A stretch of DNA of 7,376 bases from an uncultured bacterium (GTDB lineage: Bacteria; Patescibacteriota; Patescibacteriia; UBA1558; GWA2-36-10), in assembly GCA_903876815.1 (NCBI GenBank), contig CAIRBL010000007.1, forward strand, positions 1-7,376. Direction: 5' to 3'. Under the pieces are notes generated by a model that saw only the letters and a program-made list of their open reading frames with translations, ran no database searches and was not told where the DNA came from. Every line of letters starts with the position of its first letter. Position 1 is the first letter of the stretch. Made by a program: the position numbers and the translations under genes. This document shows, piece by piece, positions 6,439 through 7,376 of the stretch.

Positions 6439-7376
6439 ATGAATTTCACAACAAAACAAAAAAATATTTTTGATCTCAGTTTAGCTGCTTTATTAGGAGT
6501 GATTATTTTTTGTTTTATTTATTCAGAAATACTAATTCCAACTTATGATGATTGGCTCTTTACTACTGGTGCAGATCCGACACAACAATACGTTGGTTGG
6601 ATGATGTATCGAAGTTCTGATTGGTCGTTGCCTTTGGGAATAGCTCGTGATTACGTTTATCCATTTGGAGTCTCAGTTGTAAATACTGACTCAATTCCAC
6701 TCTTTGCTATGGCTTTTAAAGTAATTTCTAGTTTTTTACCAAGTACTTTCCAGTATTTTGGTTTTTGGATTTTATCTTGTTTTATTTTGCAAGGAGTTTT
6801 TGCTTATTTATTAGTTAAAAATTATTTACAAGATAGAGGACTGGCTTTATTAGGGGCTATATTTTTTATTTTGAGCCCTATTATGTTATTTCGTTTAGGT
6901 GGGCATTTTGCTTTAGGCGGGCATTTTTTGATTCTAGCTTCTTTGTGGTTACTTATCAAAAAACATGAAAATATTTCTTATTGGTGGTGGAGTTTAATTT
7001 TAGCGGTTTCTATTTTGGTGCATCCATATTTATTTTTAATGTGTTTAGCGATACTTTTGGCTGATATTTTAAAATTATTGTTTATTCAAAAAACTATTAA
7101 TTGCAAAAAAACTATTATTTTTGTATTTTTAGAAGCTTTAGCTATAACAATTCTTTCATCTTTGGTGGGCGTATTGACTCTTGGTAGTAGCTCAGCCCCT
7201 GGCTTTGGAGATTTTTCTATGAATCTCAATGCCCTTATCAATCCTTTGGGTTGGTCAAGGATTTTGCCAGATCTTGAGATTATTAGATATCAAGGAGAAG
7301 GTTTTAATTATCTGGGTGGCGGAATTTTATTTTTATTAATATTTTCTTTTTATTATTTTATTAAAAATAAGAGTTA
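6439..7376 (+). CDS. DUF6311-type polytopic membrane protein, 3' end outside window
   Basis: An open frame starts at ATG 6439 and runs without a stop to the right edge: 312 codons plus two bases (TA). It begins MNFTTKQKNIFDLSLAALLG with a helix at about 12-32, then a long outer loop with TGADPTQQYVGWMMYR (43-58), WSLPLG (62-67), VVNTDSIPLFA (80-90) and FQYFGFW (104-110). Later come FRLGGHFALGGHFLI (151-165), HPYLF (195-199), GFGDFSMNLNALINPLGW (255-272) and YQGEGFNYLGGG (284-295). This series of motifs is what I recognise from the DUF6311 family, membrane proteins often found in surface-polysaccharide loci and of unproven function. The Asp in GADP (D46) sits where GT-C enzymes carry their acidic residue, so a glycosyltransferase-like role is plausible but inferred. 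About seven helices are visible, and family members are usually longer, so a sizeable C-terminal part is missing. An AAGGA lies only 2 bases before the start. Confidence 0.85.
   Translation, partial: MNFTTKQKNIFDLSLAALLGVIIFCFIYSEILIPTYDDWLFTTGADPTQQYVGWMMYRSSDWSLPLGIARDYVYPFGVSVVNTDSIPLFAMAFKVISSFLPSTFQYFGFWILSCFILQGVFAYLLVKNYLQDRGLALLGAIFFILSPIMLFRLGGHFALGGHFLILASLWLLIKKHENISYWWWSLILAVSILVHPYLFLMCLAILLADILKLLFIQKTINCKKTIIFVFLEALAITILSSLVGVLTLGSSSAPGFGDFSMNLNALINPLGWSRILPDLEIIRYQGEGFNYLGGGILFLLIFSFYYFIKNKS

Noticed and set aside
1..7376. tRNA, rRNA, CRISPR array, insertion sequence or attachment site
   Set aside because: Nearly all bases are in well-supported genes, the gaps are 5-19 bases, and no spaced repeats, transposase motifs or cloverleaf-like sequences were seen.

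Overview
The window is an AT-rich (about 30% GC by eye), almost gap-free stretch of bacterial DNA with seven genes, all on the + strand. Only about 54 bases lie between genes. The genes belong to cell-surface glycan synthesis: the tail of a membrane sugar-1-phosphate transferase, three GT4-type cytoplasmic glycosyltransferases, a UDP-galactopyranose-mutase-like flavoprotein, a GT39-like polytopic glycosyltransferase, and the first 312 codons of a DUF6311-type polytopic membrane protein that runs off the right edge.

Organism: the low GC, the compaction, the short or overlapping junctions, the near absence of Shine-Dalgarno sequences, and the style of the sugar transferase and DUF6311 proteins all fit an uncultured Patescibacteria/CPR lineage (Parcubacteria-like). 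This is inference; no marker gene is present. The standard bacterial code fits: Trp is TGG, and no in-frame TGA occurs in roughly 2,400 codons, which argues against the UGA-Gly code of Gracilibacteria/Absconditabacteria.

Layout: 1-272 is the C-terminal end of the initiating phosphoglycosyl transferase (5' end outside the window). 292-1374 is a WbaZ-like GT4. 1390-2508 and 2499-3605 are two related MtfB-like GT4 enzymes that overlap by 10 bases. 3621-5060 is the FAD-dependent UGM/amine-oxidase-like protein. 5057-6433 is the GT39-like membrane protein, in ATGA overlap with the previous gene. 6439 to the right edge is the DUF6311 protein. No promoter, terminator, RNA gene, mobile element or CRISPR array could be supported, and no stretch longer than 300 bases lacks a gene.

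How the genes may work together (inference): the first enzyme would load a sugar phosphate onto undecaprenyl phosphate on the inner leaflet. The three GT4 enzymes would extend the chain from nucleotide sugars. The flavoprotein may supply or modify a sugar. The two polytopic proteins may act on the outer face using lipid-linked sugars. No flippase (Wzx), polymerase (Wzy), ligase or nucleotide-sugar synthesis gene is visible, so the locus extends beyond the window. I see no clearly new system. The least understood parts are the flavoprotein's substrate and the role of the DUF6311 protein.
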